Of a stretch of 35,067 nt of DNA, positions 6,820-15,519 are shown one piece after another. The stretch spans positions 1 through 35,067 of the forward strand of contig CAXSEE010000022.1 in NCBI GenBank assembly GCA_964235615.1, given 5' to 3'. How positions within the stretch are numbered: position 1 is the first letter of the stretch; the number at the start of each line of letters is the position of its first letter. The notes under the pieces were generated by a model that did not search any database, was not told the DNA's origin, and saw nothing but the letters and a program-made list of their open reading frames with translations. Position numbers and translations under genes: made by a program. This DNA is from Lichenicoccus sp964235615 (GTDB lineage Bacteria; Pseudomonadota; Alphaproteobacteria; Acetobacterales; Acetobacteraceae).

Positions 6820-8003
6820 CGGGATCCTCTGACCGCAGTATCGAGCGGCAGGACCAGCTCGACCCGGAAGCCGCCCTCGGGCAGTTGACCGTAGCTGCAG
6901 CGGGCCGCCGTGCCGTAGCGCGCCAGCAGCCTGGCGGCGACATTGCGCAGCCCGACGCCATGGCCGGATCCGACGCCGGCGGTGGCACTCCCGTCATCCT
7001 GGATTTCGAGATGCAGACGGCCACCCTCATTCCTGGCGCGGATGTGGATGGTGACCGGGCGGATCGTCGGCGCGACGCCGTATTTGAGCGCATTCTCGAC
7101 CAGAGGCTGCAGCAGCAGGCCGGGAATACGGGCGGTTTCAAGCGCTGCCGGGATATCGATCCGCACCAGCAGCCGGTCCGGGAAGCGTACCTGCTCGATA
7201 TCGAGATAAAGGCGCTGGACCCGCATTTCCTCGGCCAGTGTCGCGTCCTCGGACGCATCCCCGGTCAACGTCGTGCGCAGGAAGGCCGACAGCGTCTCGA
7301 TCATCCGCTCGGCCTGGTCGGGAGTGCCGCGCATCACCAGGGCGGAAAGCGAGTTCAGGGTGTTGAACAGGAAATGCGGATTGAGCTGATAGCGCAGCGC
7401 GCGCAGCTCGGCCGATTGCGCCTCGGTCCGGTATCTCGCCGCCCGCATCTCCGCCCGCCGGCCCTGGGCCGCGCTGGACAGGGCTATGTAGATCGCCGCC
7501 CAGCCGGCAATCAAGAAATAGGAGTCGAGTGCGGTACTGGTGATGCTTTGAAGCGGATGGCTGCGCATCTCCAGCCCGTATTCGGGATGCTCCCTGAACA
7601 AGGAGACCGGGAAATAGGTGACGAAGCTGTAGTAGTTGAACGAGGCCAGCAACAGCGCCGTCGGCGCCGACAGCGTGAAGGCCAGCGCAAGGCGGATCGA
7701 GATGCCGCTGCTGTCGAACCGGCGCAGCACCCGGTAGAGGATTGCCGTGAGGAGAACTCCGACCGCGACCACCAGGAGCCGTCTACAGACGAGGAGAAGC
7801 TGGTGCTCGACGCCGTCGATCGCCGTCTCGGCGGTGTTCACGACGAAATAGAACAGCCAGATCCAGAAGATGGAATGGATCACCATGCGGGCGCCGGAGT
7901 GATCTGCCGCTTCCGGCCACCCCCGTTCCGTCGCAGGTGGGTCGGCCACAAGGGCAGGATCAGTTGCAGCGTTCATCCGCCATGATAGGACGGATTTCTG
8001 CAT
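6816..8003 (-). CDS. LytS-type sensor histidine kinase (His_kinase domain)
   Basis: 395 residues. The N-terminal half has about four membrane helices (roughly 42-60, 72-92, 104-124, 160-178) with no large extracellular domain. It is followed by a coiled stretch and the His_kinase box RYQLNPH210FLFNTLNSLSAL, then an HATPase_c domain with N-box LLLQPLVENALKYG and G-box GHGVGLRNVAARL. This is the LytS/YehU/AlgZ class, partner of LytTR regulators, and the next gene is such a regulator. An alternative ATG at 7976 (MNAATDPALV) would remove ten residues; neither start has a strong ribosome site. It follows clpP at 63 bases on the same strand and may share its transcript. Confidence 0.92.
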   Translation of the reverse strand: MQKSVLSWRMNAATDPALVADPPATERGWPEAADHSGARMVIHSIFWIWLFYFVVNTAETAIDGVEHQLLLVCRRLLVVAVGVLLTAILYRVLRRFDSSGISIRLALAFTLSAPTALLLASFNYYSFVTYFPVSLFREHPEYGLEMRSHPLQSITSTALDSYFLIAGWAAIYIALSSAAQGRRAEMRAARYRTEAQSAELRALRYQLNPHFLFNTLNSLSALVMRGTPDQAERMIETLSAFLRTTLTGDASEDATLAEEMRVQRLYLDIEQVRFPDRLLVRIDIPAALETARIPGLLLQPLVENALKYGVAPTIRPVTIHIRARNEGGRLHLEIQDDGSATAGVGSGHGVGLRNVAARLLARYGTAARCSYGQLPEGGFRVELVLPLDTAVRGSR

Positions 8004-8066
8004 ACGGGCCGTCGCCGGATGCGGTCTGTCGAAGCGTTCCGGCAGTTGGTCGAAACGCCTCGCAGT

Positions 8067-8738
8067 CTACAGGTCGCTGAGCTTGCTTACGATCCGTGAG
8101 ACCATCCCGTAGGCGATCGCCTCCTGGGCGCTCATCCAGTAATTGCGGTCGCTGTCCTTGGCGACCTTCTCGTAGGTCTGGCCGGTCTCGGCGGCCATCA
8201 ACCGGTTCAGCCGCTCGCGCATCTTGATGATCTCGCGAGCCTCGATGTCGATGTCGACCGCCGGGCCGCGCACGCCGCCCATCGGCTGGTGCAGCAGGAA
8301 TCGCGTGTTGGGCAGGCAGAGCCGCCGCTCCTTGGCGCCGGCCACGTAGATCAGCGCGCCGGCACTCGCCACCCAGCCGGTGCCGATGACGCGCACCGGG
8401 GCCATGCTGTCGACAAAGCGGATCATGTCGTGGATGGTGTCGCCGCTTTCGACGTGACCGCCGGGCGAGTTGATGTACACGTCGATCGGCTTGTCCGAGG
8501 CACCGGCCAGCGCGAGCAGGCGTCCGGTGACGTCGCGGGCGACCTTGTCGTTGATGGCCCCGAAGATCAGCACCTTGCGCTGGTCGAACAGCCGCTTTTC
8601 GAGCTCGTTGACCGGCGACGAGAGCGTCTTGTTGTCTTCCGGCTCTTTGGTTTCCGGGCCATTGGGCTCGGGAACGTCGGGTCCGTCGGGATCTTCGTCA
8701 TCCAGGCGGATACGGTCCTGCGGCGACATGCCGTTCAT
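8067..8738 (-). CDS. clpP: ClpP-family protease subunit paralogue (Ser-His-Asn triad)
   Basis: 223 residues. It has the ClpP core: FGAINDKVA, YINSPGGHVESG, GWVAS125AGAL with the nucleophile, LLH150QPMGG with the catalytic His, and DSDRN199YWMSAQEAIAYG. In E. coli ClpP the last motif is ERD-x-FLSA, where that Asp is the third catalytic residue; here it is Asn199. Listeria ClpP1 also has Asn at this place. The first ~45 residues are an extra acidic, Pro-rich leader (DEDPDGPDVPEPNGPETKEP) longer than the usual propeptide. TAGGGAG sits 9 bases before the ATG. No clpX or clpA lies beside it, so it is likely a second, stand-alone ClpP rather than the housekeeping copy. It is divergent from the lipoprotein gene. 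Confidence 0.88.
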   Translation of the reverse strand: MNGMSPQDRIRLDDEDPDGPDVPEPNGPETKEPEDNKTLSSPVNELEKRLFDQRKVLIFGAINDKVARDVTGRLLALAGASDKPIDVYINSPGGHVESGDTIHDMIRFVDSMAPVRVIGTGWVASAGALIYVAGAKERRLCLPNTRFLLHQPMGGVRGPAVDIDIEAREIIKMRERLNRLMAAETGQTYEKVAKDSDRNYWMSAQEAIAYGMVSRIVSKLSDL

Positions 8739-8846
8739 GATGTTCTCCCTACAGCCGGATCATCGGTCCAGCCGTCCTAGCTTGTTTCGCTGCTTGCGTC
8801 ATCTCCGGGCCGCGCTAAACCCGTTGCTGACGCGATCGAGGAAGAG

Positions 8847-9803
8847 ATGGGCAAGAGTAGGCCGGGGCCAAGGGTGCGTATGACCATTGATGGTCCGATG
8901 TCGCCGGCGGTCGCGTTCTTTCTTGTCTCCACGCTGGCCGGATGCGCGCATCGCGACGTGGTCGACACCCCGGTCGGCTGGTTCCACCAGCTCCAGGGCG
9001 GTGCGATTGCCCAGCAGCGTCCGCCGCCGCCAGGTGCCAATGATCCGTATCCGAAGATCGGCACCACGCCCGCGCATGCCCCTGCCGTGGCCTCGCTCGA
9101 CCTGCGCCACTCGGTGACCGGAGCGCTGCTGCGCCAGCGCAACCTGACCACCCGGCTCGACGCCAACGATCCGATCCCTCCGCCCGTCACGCTGCCCGCC
9201 GCGGCCGCCAAGCCGGCACCTCCACCACTAGCACCTGCGGGTGGCTCGTCGGCGATGCTCGACGCGGCCGAGGCTCCCGCCGGGGCAGCTGCTTCCGGTT
9301 CGGCCAAGACTGCGTCTGCGTCCCCCGATACCGACTCGGCGCCGGAGCTGGCCTTGCCGGCGGTCGTGGTTCAGGCCGCCGACCCATCGAGCACCCCGGA
9401 CGTGCTGCCGGCCATTCCTGGGGCGCCGCCCGCCTCGCCGCGCCTGCGTGGTCTGGCTGTCCTGGCCGCGACGCCGGTCACGGAGCAGCTGCCGGACTAC
9501 AGGACCGCGCCCGTCACCGGCACCCAGGTTGCATTCTACCCCGGCACCGACAGCATGGTGAGCGGCCAGAGCGGCGCGCTGCATGCGGTCGCGGTGCAAC
9601 GCGGCCTCGGCTCCATGCGCGTGGTCGGTTATGGCGACGCCGCCGCGCCGGACCCGGATACCCAGGCGCAGGCGCTTTCGCTGGCTGCCCTGCGCGCCAG
9701 GACGGTGGCCCAGGCGCTGCAGGCGGAAGGGGTGCCGGCCAAGGCGATCGTCTTGCGGGCGGAAGCATTTGGTCGCGGGGCGAGCGTCAGTCTGGTACCA
9801 TGA
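8847..9803 (+). CDS. Lipoprotein with C-terminal OmpA-like domain
   Basis: Up to 318 residues from ATG 8847; an in-frame ATG at 8880 (MTIDGPM) or 8898 (MSPAVAFFL) would give a more normal lipoprotein signal. The lipobox is LAGC, with the Cys at residue 33 of the long form. Then comes a short folded part (VVDTPVGWFHQLQGG), a long Ala/Pro/Ser linker (about 105-200) suited to spanning the periplasm, and an OmpA-like domain: TGTQVAFYPGTDSMVSGQ, VVGYGDAAAPD, LSLAALRARTVAQALQAEGV, IVLRAEAFGRGASV. The R-A-xx-V helix is the OmpA peptidoglycan-binding landmark. Predicted to tether the outer membrane to peptidoglycan. It ends close to the aminotransferase gene, 47 bases from that gene's chosen start. 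Confidence 0.75.
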   Translation: MGKSRPGPRVRMTIDGPMSPAVAFFLVSTLAGCAHRDVVDTPVGWFHQLQGGAIAQQRPPPPGANDPYPKIGTTPAHAPAVASLDLRHSVTGALLRQRNLTTRLDANDPIPPPVTLPAAAAKPAPPPLAPAGGSSAMLDAAEAPAGAAASGSAKTASASPDTDSAPELALPAVVVQAADPSSTPDVLPAIPGAPPASPRLRGLAVLAATPVTEQLPDYRTAPVTGTQVAFYPGTDSMVSGQSGALHAVAVQRGLGSMRVVGYGDAAAPDPDTQAQALSLAALRARTVAQALQAEGVPAKAIVLRAEAFGRGASVSLVP

Positions 9804-9850
9804 TAGACTATCGGGCCGAGCTGCCCCTTGATCCCGTGAAGAGCCGATCG

Positions 9851-11098
9851 ATGAACGAAGAATTCCACCGTATCCGCCGCCTGCCGCCGTACGTGTTCGC
9901 CGAGGTCAATCGCGCGAAGGCGACGGCGCGAGCCCAGGGCGCGGACATCATCGACCTCGGCATGGGCAACCCGGACAGCCCGACGCCGCCGCATATCGTC
10001 GCCAAGCTGGTCGAGACCGTCGCCGACCCGCGCTCGCACCGCTATTCCGTCAGCCGCGGCATCCCCGGACTGCGTCGCGCGCTGGCCGGCTATTACGCCC
10101 GCCGCTTCGACGTGAAGCTCGATCCGGAGAGCGAGGTCGTGGTCACGCTGGGCTCCAAGGAAGGGCTCGCCAACCTGTCGGCGGCGATCACCAGCCCCGG
10201 CGACACCATCCTGGTGCCGAACCCATCCTATCCGATTCACCAGTTCGGCTTCATCATCGCCGGCGCCTCGGTGCGTTCGATCCCGGCCAGACCGGGTGAG
10301 GACATGCTGCGCGCGCTCGATCGCGCGGTGCGCCATTCGGTGCCCAAGCCGACCGCGCTGATCGTCAACTTCCCCTCCAACCCGACCGCCTTCGTGGCCG
10401 ACCTCGATTTCTACCGCGAGCTGGTGGCGTTCGCCCGTCGCGAGGAGATCTGGATCCTGTCCGACCTCGCCTATGCCGAGATCTATTTCGGCGACATCCC
10501 ACCCCCCTCGATCCTGCAGGTGCCGGGAGCCAGGGAGGTCGCGGTCGAGTTCACCTCGCTGTCGAAAACCTACTCGATGGCCGGCTGGCGGATCGGCTTC
10601 GCCGCCGGCAACCCGCGCCTGATCAACGCGCTCACGAGGATCAAGTCCTACCTCGATTACGGCGCTTTCACCCCGATCCAGGTGGCGGCGGTGGCGGCGC
10701 TGAACGGGCCGCAGGAGTGCGTGGCCGAGATGCGCGCCCTGTATCGCGAGCGCCGCGACGTGCTGATACGCGGCCTCTCCGCAGCCGGCTGGGAAGTGCC
10801 CTCACCGGAGGGCTCGATGTTTGCCTGGGCGCCGATCCCCGATCGTTTCGCCCATCTGGGCAGCGTGGGCTTCTCCAAGCTGCTGCTGGCCGAGGCCGGC
10901 GTGGCGGTGGCGCCGGGCCTCGGCTTCGGCGAGTATGGCGAGGGCTTCGTGCGCATCGGCCTGGTCGAGAACACCCAGCGCCTGCGCCAGGCCACGCGCA
11001 ACATCAAGGCGTTCCTGATGGCGGCCGGCCCGGCTGGGCATGGCGATCCGGCCGCCGTGCACGAGCCGGTCCTGCCGCAGCTGGAACCGGCCTCGTGA
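9851..11098 (+). CDS. PLP-dependent aminotransferase, AlaC/DapL-like
   Basis: 415 residues from ATG 9851 (MNEEFHRIRRLPPYVFAEVN), the family's usual start; an upstream frame extension to 9800 is ignored because it overlaps the lipoprotein end. Class I/II aminotransferase: DLGMGNPDSPTP substrate loop, RYSVSRGIPGLRRA, NPSYP, the NFPSNPT motif, SDLAYAEIYF with the PLP-contacting Asp and Tyr, the Schiff-base Lys239 in SLSKTYSMAGWRIGF, and the C-terminal carboxylate-binding Arg in GFVRIGLVEN. The sequence resembles the alanine aminotransferase AlaC / LL-diaminopimelate aminotransferase group. Which reaction it performs cannot be settled from sequence. It lies 22 bases before homoserine dehydrogenase, so an amino-acid biosynthetic role (alanine, or the aspartate family) is likely. 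Confidence 0.9.
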   Translation: MNEEFHRIRRLPPYVFAEVNRAKATARAQGADIIDLGMGNPDSPTPPHIVAKLVETVADPRSHRYSVSRGIPGLRRALAGYYARRFDVKLDPESEVVVTLGSKEGLANLSAAITSPGDTILVPNPSYPIHQFGFIIAGASVRSIPARPGEDMLRALDRAVRHSVPKPTALIVNFPSNPTAFVADLDFYRELVAFARREEIWILSDLAYAEIYFGDIPPPSILQVPGAREVAVEFTSLSKTYSMAGWRIGFAAGNPRLINALTRIKSYLDYGAFTPIQVAAVAALNGPQECVAEMRALYRERRDVLIRGLSAAGWEVPSPEGSMFAWAPIPDRFAHLGSVGFSKLLLAEAGVAVAPGLGFGEYGEGFVRIGLVENTQRLRQATRNIKAFLMAAGPAGHGDPAAVHEPVLPQLEPAS

Positions 11099-11120
11099 CG
11101 CCGTTGCCGGAGGCGGCATC

Positions 11121-12428
11121 ATGACGGCAGCCGGGCCGCTCAGGATCGGCCTCGCCGGCCTCGGCACCGTCGGCGCCGGCGTGGTGCGCCTGCTGCGTGC
11201 CAACGCCGACCTGATCGCGGCCCGGGCCGGAAAACCGATCACCCTGGTCGCCGTCAGCGCACGCGAGCGCCGTCGCGAACGCGGTATCGATGTCTCGGAC
11301 CTGCGTTGGCACGACGACCCGCTCGCGCTCGCCCATGATCCGGCGGTCGATGTCGTGGTCGAGCTGGTCGGCGGTGCTGCGGGCGCGGCGCGGCAATTGG
11401 TCGAGGCAGCCCTGCGTGCCGGCCGCCCTGTCGTCACCGCCAACAAGGCGCTGATCGCCGTCCACGGCGCGGAGCTCGCCGCGATGGCCGACCATCAGCG
11501 CACCCCGCTCGCCTTCGAGGCGGCGGTGGCCGGCGGCATCCCGGCGATCAAACTGTTGCGCGAGGGTCTGGCCGCGGACCGGCTGACACGCGTCGGCGGC
11601 ATCCTCAACGGCACCTGCAACTACATCCTCACCGCCATGCGCGAGAGCGGCCGCGACTTCGCGACCGTTCTCGCCGAGGCGCAGGCGCTGGGCTATGCCG
11701 AGGCCGATCCCTCCACCGACATCGACGGCATCGACGCCGCCCACAAGCTCGCCATCCTGGCCGCCTTGGCGTTCGGCCGTCCGGTGGATTTCGCCTCCGT
11801 GCATGTCGAGGGCATCCGCCACGTGGGCGCGCTGGACATCGGTTTCGCCGCCGAGCTCGGCTACCGCATCAAGCTGCTCGGCATCGCCCAGCTGACCGAC
11901 GCCGGCGTGGAGGCGCGCGTGCATCCCTGCATGGTGCCCAGGAAGGCGCCGATCGCCCTGGTCGAAGGCGTATTCAACGCGGTCTTCGCCGAAGGGGATT
12001 TCGTGGGAAGGCTCATGCTCGAGGGCAGGGGCGCCGGCGCCGGACCGACCGCGTCCGCTGTTGTTGCAGATCTAATCGACATCGCCCGCGGCACCCAGAT
12101 CCCGGTATGGGGTGCCAACGCCGAGCAGTTGTCGTCCATCGTCAGCGTGCCGATCACCGAGCATTCCGGCGACTATTACCTGCGCCTGCACGTGCTCGAC
12201 CGGCCTGGCGTGATCGCCGAGATCGCCGCCGTGCTGCGCGACTGCGGCGTGTCGCTCAAGAGCATGCTGCAGCACAGCCCGTCGGACGCAGCACCAGGTC
12301 CGTCGGTGCCGATCGTTCTTGTCACGCACCAGACCCGCGAGCATTCGATGCGCCGGGCGCTCGATCTGATCGCGGCTCTCGACGTGGTTCTGGAGCGGCC
12401 TACGATGATCCGGATCGAAGCCGGCTGA
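11121..12428 (+). CDS. hom: Homoserine dehydrogenase with ACT domain
   Basis: 435 residues; CCGGAGGCGG precedes ATG 11121. It converts aspartate semialdehyde to homoserine with NAD(P)H, the branch to threonine and methionine. Visible are the N-terminal Rossmann motif GLAGLGTVGAGVV, VVTANKALI with the catalytic-region Lys, GGILNGTCNYIL, the GYAEADPSTDIDGIDAAHKL signature, and a C-terminal ACT domain (LRLHVLDRPGVIAEIAAVLR, SLKSMLQ) usually responsible for threonine feedback. Length and order match the monofunctional enzyme. It sits between the aminotransferase and glpX in a tightly packed same-strand cluster. Confidence 0.97.
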   Translation: MTAAGPLRIGLAGLGTVGAGVVRLLRANADLIAARAGKPITLVAVSARERRRERGIDVSDLRWHDDPLALAHDPAVDVVVELVGGAAGAARQLVEAALRAGRPVVTANKALIAVHGAELAAMADHQRTPLAFEAAVAGGIPAIKLLREGLAADRLTRVGGILNGTCNYILTAMRESGRDFATVLAEAQALGYAEADPSTDIDGIDAAHKLAILAALAFGRPVDFASVHVEGIRHVGALDIGFAAELGYRIKLLGIAQLTDAGVEARVHPCMVPRKAPIALVEGVFNAVFAEGDFVGRLMLEGRGAGAGPTASAVVADLIDIARGTQIPVWGANAEQLSSIVSVPITEHSGDYYLRLHVLDRPGVIAEIAAVLRDCGVSLKSMLQHSPSDAAPGPSVPIVLVTHQTREHSMRRALDLIAALDVVLERPTMIRIEAG

Positions 12429-12442
12429 GGAGTTTGCCCATC

Positions 12443-13441
12443 ATGTCCGCCACCACCGCCTATCAGCCCACCTATCAAGCGGGCGACCGCAACCTCGCGC
12501 TGGAGCTGGTGCGCGTGACCGAGGCCGCCGCCCTCGCGGCCTCGCGCTGGACCGGGCGCGGCCAGAAGAACGAGGCCGACGGCGCCGCGGTCGAGGCGAT
12601 GCGGCTGGCCTTCGACACCGTCGCCATCAGCGGCACCGTGGTCATCGGCGAGGGCGAGATGGACGAGGCGCCGATGCTCTATATCGGCGAGAAGGTCGGC
12701 GCCGGCGGCCCCGCCATGGACATCGCCGTCGATCCGCTCGAAGGCACCGTCCTGACCGCCAAGAACGCCCCCAACGCGCTCACCGTGGTCGCCCTCGCCG
12801 AGCAGGGCAACTTCCTGCATGCCCCGGACATCTACATGGACAAGATCGCCGTCGGCGGCGGCCTGCCTCCGGACGTGGTCGATCTCGACGCCCCGATCGG
12901 CGAGAACCTCCGCAACCTCGCTAGGGCGCGCAAGATGGACATCCACGAGATGATCCTCTGCACGCTCGACCGCGACCGCCATGAGGAGCTGATCGCGAAG
13001 ACCCGCGAAGCCGGCGCCCGCGTGATGCTGATCTCGGACGGCGACGTCGCCGGCGTGATCGCCGCGTGCATGCCGGGCAGCGGCGTCGATATCTACGTGG
13101 GTTCCGGCGGCGCCCCCGAGGGCGTGCTGGCGGCGGCGGCGCTGCGCTGCGTCGGCGGCCATATGCAGGCACGGCTGATGTTCGAGGACGAGGCCCAGGT
13201 GGAGCGCGCCCGGGCCATGGGCGAGGGTGATCCGCGCCGCCGCCTGACCCTGCTGGACCTGGCCAAGGGCGACGTGCTGTTCTCGGCTACCGGGGTCACC
13301 ACCGGGGCGCTGCTGCGCGGCGTGCAGCGCACCGGCGACCGCGCGATCACCCACTCGATCGTCATGCGCTCGAAGTCGGGAACGGTGCGGTTCATCGAGG
13401 GACACCACAACTTTGCCACCAAGACCTGGAGCCCGACGTAA
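12443..13441 (+). CDS. glpX: Class II fructose-1,6-bisphosphatase
   Basis: 332 residues, starting 14 bases after hom with GAGGAG upstream. It hydrolyses fructose 1,6-bisphosphate in gluconeogenesis. GlpX landmarks are present: NEADGAAVEAMR, VVIGEGEMDEAPMLYIGE with the metal-binding acidic residues, the AVDPLEGT metal/phosphate motif, ISDGDVAGVIAAC, DIYVGSGGAPEGVLAAAALRC and a C-terminal FSATGVTTGALLRGV. The gene is followed directly by two perfect hairpins (13444-13462 and 13471-13487) that may end its transcript. Confidence 0.97.
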   Translation: MSATTAYQPTYQAGDRNLALELVRVTEAAALAASRWTGRGQKNEADGAAVEAMRLAFDTVAISGTVVIGEGEMDEAPMLYIGEKVGAGGPAMDIAVDPLEGTVLTAKNAPNALTVVALAEQGNFLHAPDIYMDKIAVGGGLPPDVVDLDAPIGENLRNLARARKMDIHEMILCTLDRDRHEELIAKTREAGARVMLISDGDVAGVIAACMPGSGVDIYVGSGGAPEGVLAAAALRCVGGHMQARLMFEDEAQVERARAMGEGDPRRRLTLLDLAKGDVLFSATGVTTGALLRGVQRTGDRAITHSIVMRSKSGTVRFIEGHHNFATKTWSPT

Positions 13442-13443
13442 GG

Positions 13444-13487
13444 CAAGGGGCTCTGCCCCTTGAACCCCGCCAAAGGCTTAGCCTTTG
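13444..13487 (+). repeat. Twin-hairpin REP-like element
   Basis: Two perfect inverted repeats in a row: CAAGGGGC-TCT-GCCCCTTG (13444-13462), then AACCCCGC, then CAAAGGC-TTA-GCCTTTG (13471-13487). The same two-hairpin plan with similar sequence recurs at 29976-30014, and inverted at 30045-30084 and 24534-24572. It sits between the glpX stop and the conserved part of recJ, where it could act as an attenuator or terminator. It contains the TTG used as the recJ start. Confidence 0.8.
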
Positions 13488-15277
13488 AAATCGATTCCGA
13501 AGCGGTTCTCAATGTCCATGCGAGCCTGACTGGCCGTAGCTGGCTCTGGCGTCACGTGGCTTCCTTGAGTTCTGACCGCCTGGCCGCTGCGATTGCGCAG
13601 CGCTGCGACCTGCCGGAGATCATCGCCCGCCTGCTGCACGGGCGTGGTGTCGCCCCGGACGGCGCCGCGGCGTTCCTGGAGCCGACCCTGCGCGCGCTGC
13701 TGCCCGATCCGTCCTGCCTTACAGACATGGACGCGGCCGCCGAGCGCCTGGCACACGCTGTGTTGCGCGCCGAGACCGTCGGCATCTTCGGCGATTATGA
13801 CGTCGATGGCGCCTGCGCGACCGCCGTTCTGGCGACCTTGCTGCGCGGGCTGGCCTGCACGGTGCTCACCCACGTGCCCGACCGCATGCGCGAAGGCTAT
13901 GGCCCGAACGCACCGGCCCTGCTCGGCATGACCGGTCGCGGCGCCACGCTGATCGTCTGCGTCGACTGCGGCACCGCCGCCCCCGAGCCGCTCGCCGCCG
14001 TTGCCGGGATCGCGGATGTGGTGGTGCTGGATCATCACAAGTCCGAAGGGCCGCCGCCGCCGGTGCTGGCGACCGTCAACCCGAATCGGCTGGACTGCGC
14101 CTCCGGGCTCGGCACGCTCTGCGCGACCGCCATCGCCTTCCTGACCGGCGTCGCCACCGTGCGGGTGTTGCGCCGCGCCGGCTATTTCGCCTCGCGTCCG
14201 GAGCCCGACCTGATGTCCCTGCTCGACCTGGTGGCGCTGGCGACGATCTGCGACGTCATGCCGCTCAGCGGCCTGAACCGCGCCCTGGTCACGCAGGGCC
14301 TGAAGGTGATGGGCCGCCGGGCGCGGCTCGGCATCGCCGCCCTGCTCGAGGTGGCGATGTCGCGCGGCGCCCCCGATGCCTTCACCTGCGGCTTCGCCCT
14401 CGGCCCGCGGATCAACGCCGGCGGACGCATCAGCGAGGCCGACCTCGGCCTGCGCCTGCTGCTGTCCCAGGACGCCGAGGAGGCAAAACTCCTGGCGGAA
14501 CGTCTGGACGCCGTGAACCGCCAGCGCCGGACCGTCGAGGCGGCGATCCTGGATTGCGCGATGGCGCTGGGAGCCATGCAGATCGAGGCCGGGCACGCCG
14601 TCCTGATGCTCAGCGGAGGCGACTGGCACCCCGGCGTGGTCGGCATCGTCGCCGGCCGCGTCAAGGAGCGTTTCAACCGTCCCGCCTTCGTCGGTGCGCT
14701 GTTGGAGGATGGCACCATCAAGGGCTCTGCCCGCTCCGTCCCCGGCCTCGATTTGGGTTCGGCGGTGATCGCGGCGCGACAATCCGGGCTGCTGCTGACC
14801 GGCGGCGGCCACGCGATGGCGGCGGGCTTCTCGCTGCGCCAGGACCGACTGGACGACTTCCACGCATTCCTGAACGATCGGCTGGCGGAAGCGCGGCATC
14901 GCCCATCCTGCCTCGATCTCGGCATCGACGGCGTGCTGAGCGTCGCCGGCGCCAATGTCGAGCTGGCCTCCCACGTCGGCCGCCTGGCGCCCTTCGGTGC
15001 CGGGAACGAGGAGCCGATGTTCGCCCTGCCCAACGTGCGCGTGCTGCGTGCAGACCGGATCGGCAAGGAGGGCAACACGCTGCGCGTGATGATCGAGGGC
15101 GAGGGCGGTGGGGCGAGGTTGAAGGCGCTGCTGTTCCGTGCCGGCGACAGTCCCGTCGCCCGCGCCCTGGAGGCCCGCGACGGCGCCCGCCTGCACCTCG
15201 CCGGCCAGTTGCGCGCCGAAGCCTGGAACGGCCAGGTTGCCGCGGGCTTCTTCATCTCTGACGCGGCTGTGCCTTGA
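13460..15277 (+). CDS. recJ: Single-stranded-DNA exonuclease RecJ
   Basis: 605 codons from TTG 13460. A 5'-3' ssDNA exonuclease of recombination and mismatch repair. The DHH phosphoesterase domain shows GDYDVDGACAT (residues 111-121), VCVDCGT and VVLDHHKSEG (H192,H193), then ATICDVMPL. The DHHA1/nucleic-acid region shows GPRINAGGRIS, the HPGVVGIVAGRVKERFNRP motif and TGGGHAMAAGFSL; an OB-like C-terminal part follows. The family's N-terminal SLTGRSWLWR starts at residue 22, so translation must begin upstream, yet no ATG or GTG is in frame there. The only usual-type start is this TTG, inside a twin-hairpin repeat. Start uncertain; gene identity is not. Confidence 0.95.
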   Translation: MNPAKGLAFEIDSEAVLNVHASLTGRSWLWRHVASLSSDRLAAAIAQRCDLPEIIARLLHGRGVAPDGAAAFLEPTLRALLPDPSCLTDMDAAAERLAHAVLRAETVGIFGDYDVDGACATAVLATLLRGLACTVLTHVPDRMREGYGPNAPALLGMTGRGATLIVCVDCGTAAPEPLAAVAGIADVVVLDHHKSEGPPPPVLATVNPNRLDCASGLGTLCATAIAFLTGVATVRVLRRAGYFASRPEPDLMSLLDLVALATICDVMPLSGLNRALVTQGLKVMGRRARLGIAALLEVAMSRGAPDAFTCGFALGPRINAGGRISEADLGLRLLLSQDAEEAKLLAERLDAVNRQRRTVEAAILDCAMALGAMQIEAGHAVLMLSGGDWHPGVVGIVAGRVKERFNRPAFVGALLEDGTIKGSARSVPGLDLGSAVIAARQSGLLLTGGGHAMAAGFSLRQDRLDDFHAFLNDRLAEARHRPSCLDLGIDGVLSVAGANVELASHVGRLAPFGAGNEEPMFALPNVRVLRADRIGKEGNTLRVMIEGEGGGARLKALLFRAGDSPVARALEARDGARLHLAGQLRAEAWNGQVAAGFFISDAAVP

Positions 15278-15315
15278 CCCGATCGAGCCTCTCGGCTACC
15301 CACCCTCAGCCGATT

Positions 15316-15391
15316 GTCCTGTTCGTCTAGTGGCCTAGGACACCGCCCTTTCACGGCGGTAACACGGGTTCGAACCCCGTACGGGACGCCA
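15316..15391 (+). tRNA. tRNA-Glu (anticodon TTC)
   Basis: A complete cloverleaf: acceptor stem GTCCTGT / ACGGGAC with one T-G wobble, D-arm around TCGTCTAGTGGCCTAGGACA, anticodon stem CCGCC / GGCGG with loop CTTTCAC giving anticodon TTC at 15350-15352, T-arm ACGGG-TTCGAAC-CCCGT, discriminator G and an encoded CCA (15389-15391). It lies 38 bases after recJ. tRNA genes are common integration sites, but no repeat of its 3' end was seen in this window. Confidence 0.97.
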
Positions 15392-15519
15392 ATTAAATCA
15401 GCTACTTACTCGACCTATCCACATGATCATGTCATCCATACGCTTTTGACGGTAGCGGATGGAGACTGTGGCCCGGCGGGGCTGCAAGCAGCATCGTTGC
15501 TCCCGTCGGCATGGATCGC

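Noticed and set aside
12107..13441. Longer 444-codon frame including glpX
   Set aside because: The first ~112 codons overlap hom in another frame and are Arg-rich; glpX starts at 12443 with a ribosome site.
13478..15196. 572-codon open frame antisense to recJ
   Set aside because: It is a GC-driven shadow: composition is Arg/Gln/His-rich without any domain, while the plus strand encodes an intact RecJ.
15316..15519. tRNA-Glu as att site of an integrated element
   Set aside because: No integrase follows and no duplicate of the tRNA 3' end was seen; downstream genes are an ordinary efflux operon.
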